The notes below the pieces were generated by a model that saw only the letters and a program-made list of their open reading frames with translations, ran no database searches and was not told the origin of the DNA. A stretch of 5,694 bases of DNA from CAYRVX01 sp964642165 (GTDB taxonomy: Bacteria; Planctomycetota; Phycisphaerae; SM23-33): positions 1 through 5,694 of the forward strand of contig CAZXOC010000391.1 of the NCBI GenBank assembly GCA_964642165.1. Reading direction: 5' to 3'. The stretch's first letter is position 1. Each line of letters begins with the position of its first letter. Made by a program: the position numbers and the translations under genes. This document shows positions 5,674-5,694 of this stretch, piece by piece.

Positions 5674-5679
5674 AATGTA
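5674..5679 (-). promoter_or_regulatory. Candidate -10 element for a leaderless RAYT 2 transcript
   Basis: TACATT on the minus strand (4 of 6 to TATAAT), 6 nt before the ATG at 5667, with GGGCGC between and no Shine-Dalgarno. A -35 would lie at or beyond the window edge, so it cannot be checked. Confidence 0.35.
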
Positions 5680-5694
5680 AGGCGGCGGGTCGCG

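Overview
High-GC bacterial DNA, probably from a Planctomycetota genome or metagenome bin. That placement is an inference from gene content and base composition; no rRNA or marker gene is present. The content is carbohydrate metabolism (a fucose/arabinose-isomerase-type protein, galactokinase, the tail of a probable family 43 glycoside hydrolase), a Tat-exported phosphoesterase, a redoxin and two REP-associated (IS200-like) tyrosine transposases, RAYTs.

Layout. On the minus strand, 1-1073 is the N-terminal 357 residues of an L-fucose isomerase-like protein running off the left edge. It is preceded by a Tat-signal metallophosphoesterase (1192-2007), also minus. A 172-bp divergent intergenic region with promoter-like elements on both strands leads to a plus-strand CxxC redoxin (2180-2761). 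At 2796-2889 lies a perfect inverted pair of 30-nt REP-like units, each itself a hairpin (a BIME-type element). Sixty-five bases later RAYT 1 begins (2955). Its frame has no stop codon and runs straight into a complete galactokinase gene (3555-4715). Galactokinase ends 9 bp from the end of an oppositely oriented coding remnant (4725-4964) that resembles a glycoside hydrolase family 43 C-terminus. Next to the remnant, on the same strand, is RAYT 2 (5023-5667).

How the pieces fit. The three left-hand genes look like ordinary chromosomal genes, each with a Shine-Dalgarno sequence and its own promoter-like element. The right half is a reworked zone: two different RAYTs bracket galK, one REP pair sits beside RAYT 1, one RAYT is fused in frame to galK, and the other abuts a truncated gene. 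The three genes of this zone lack a well-placed Shine-Dalgarno and instead carry TACNNT 6 or 7 nt before ATG, as expected for leaderless transcripts. The most interesting points are the RAYT/REP pair, the RAYT-galK continuous frame and this shared start architecture.
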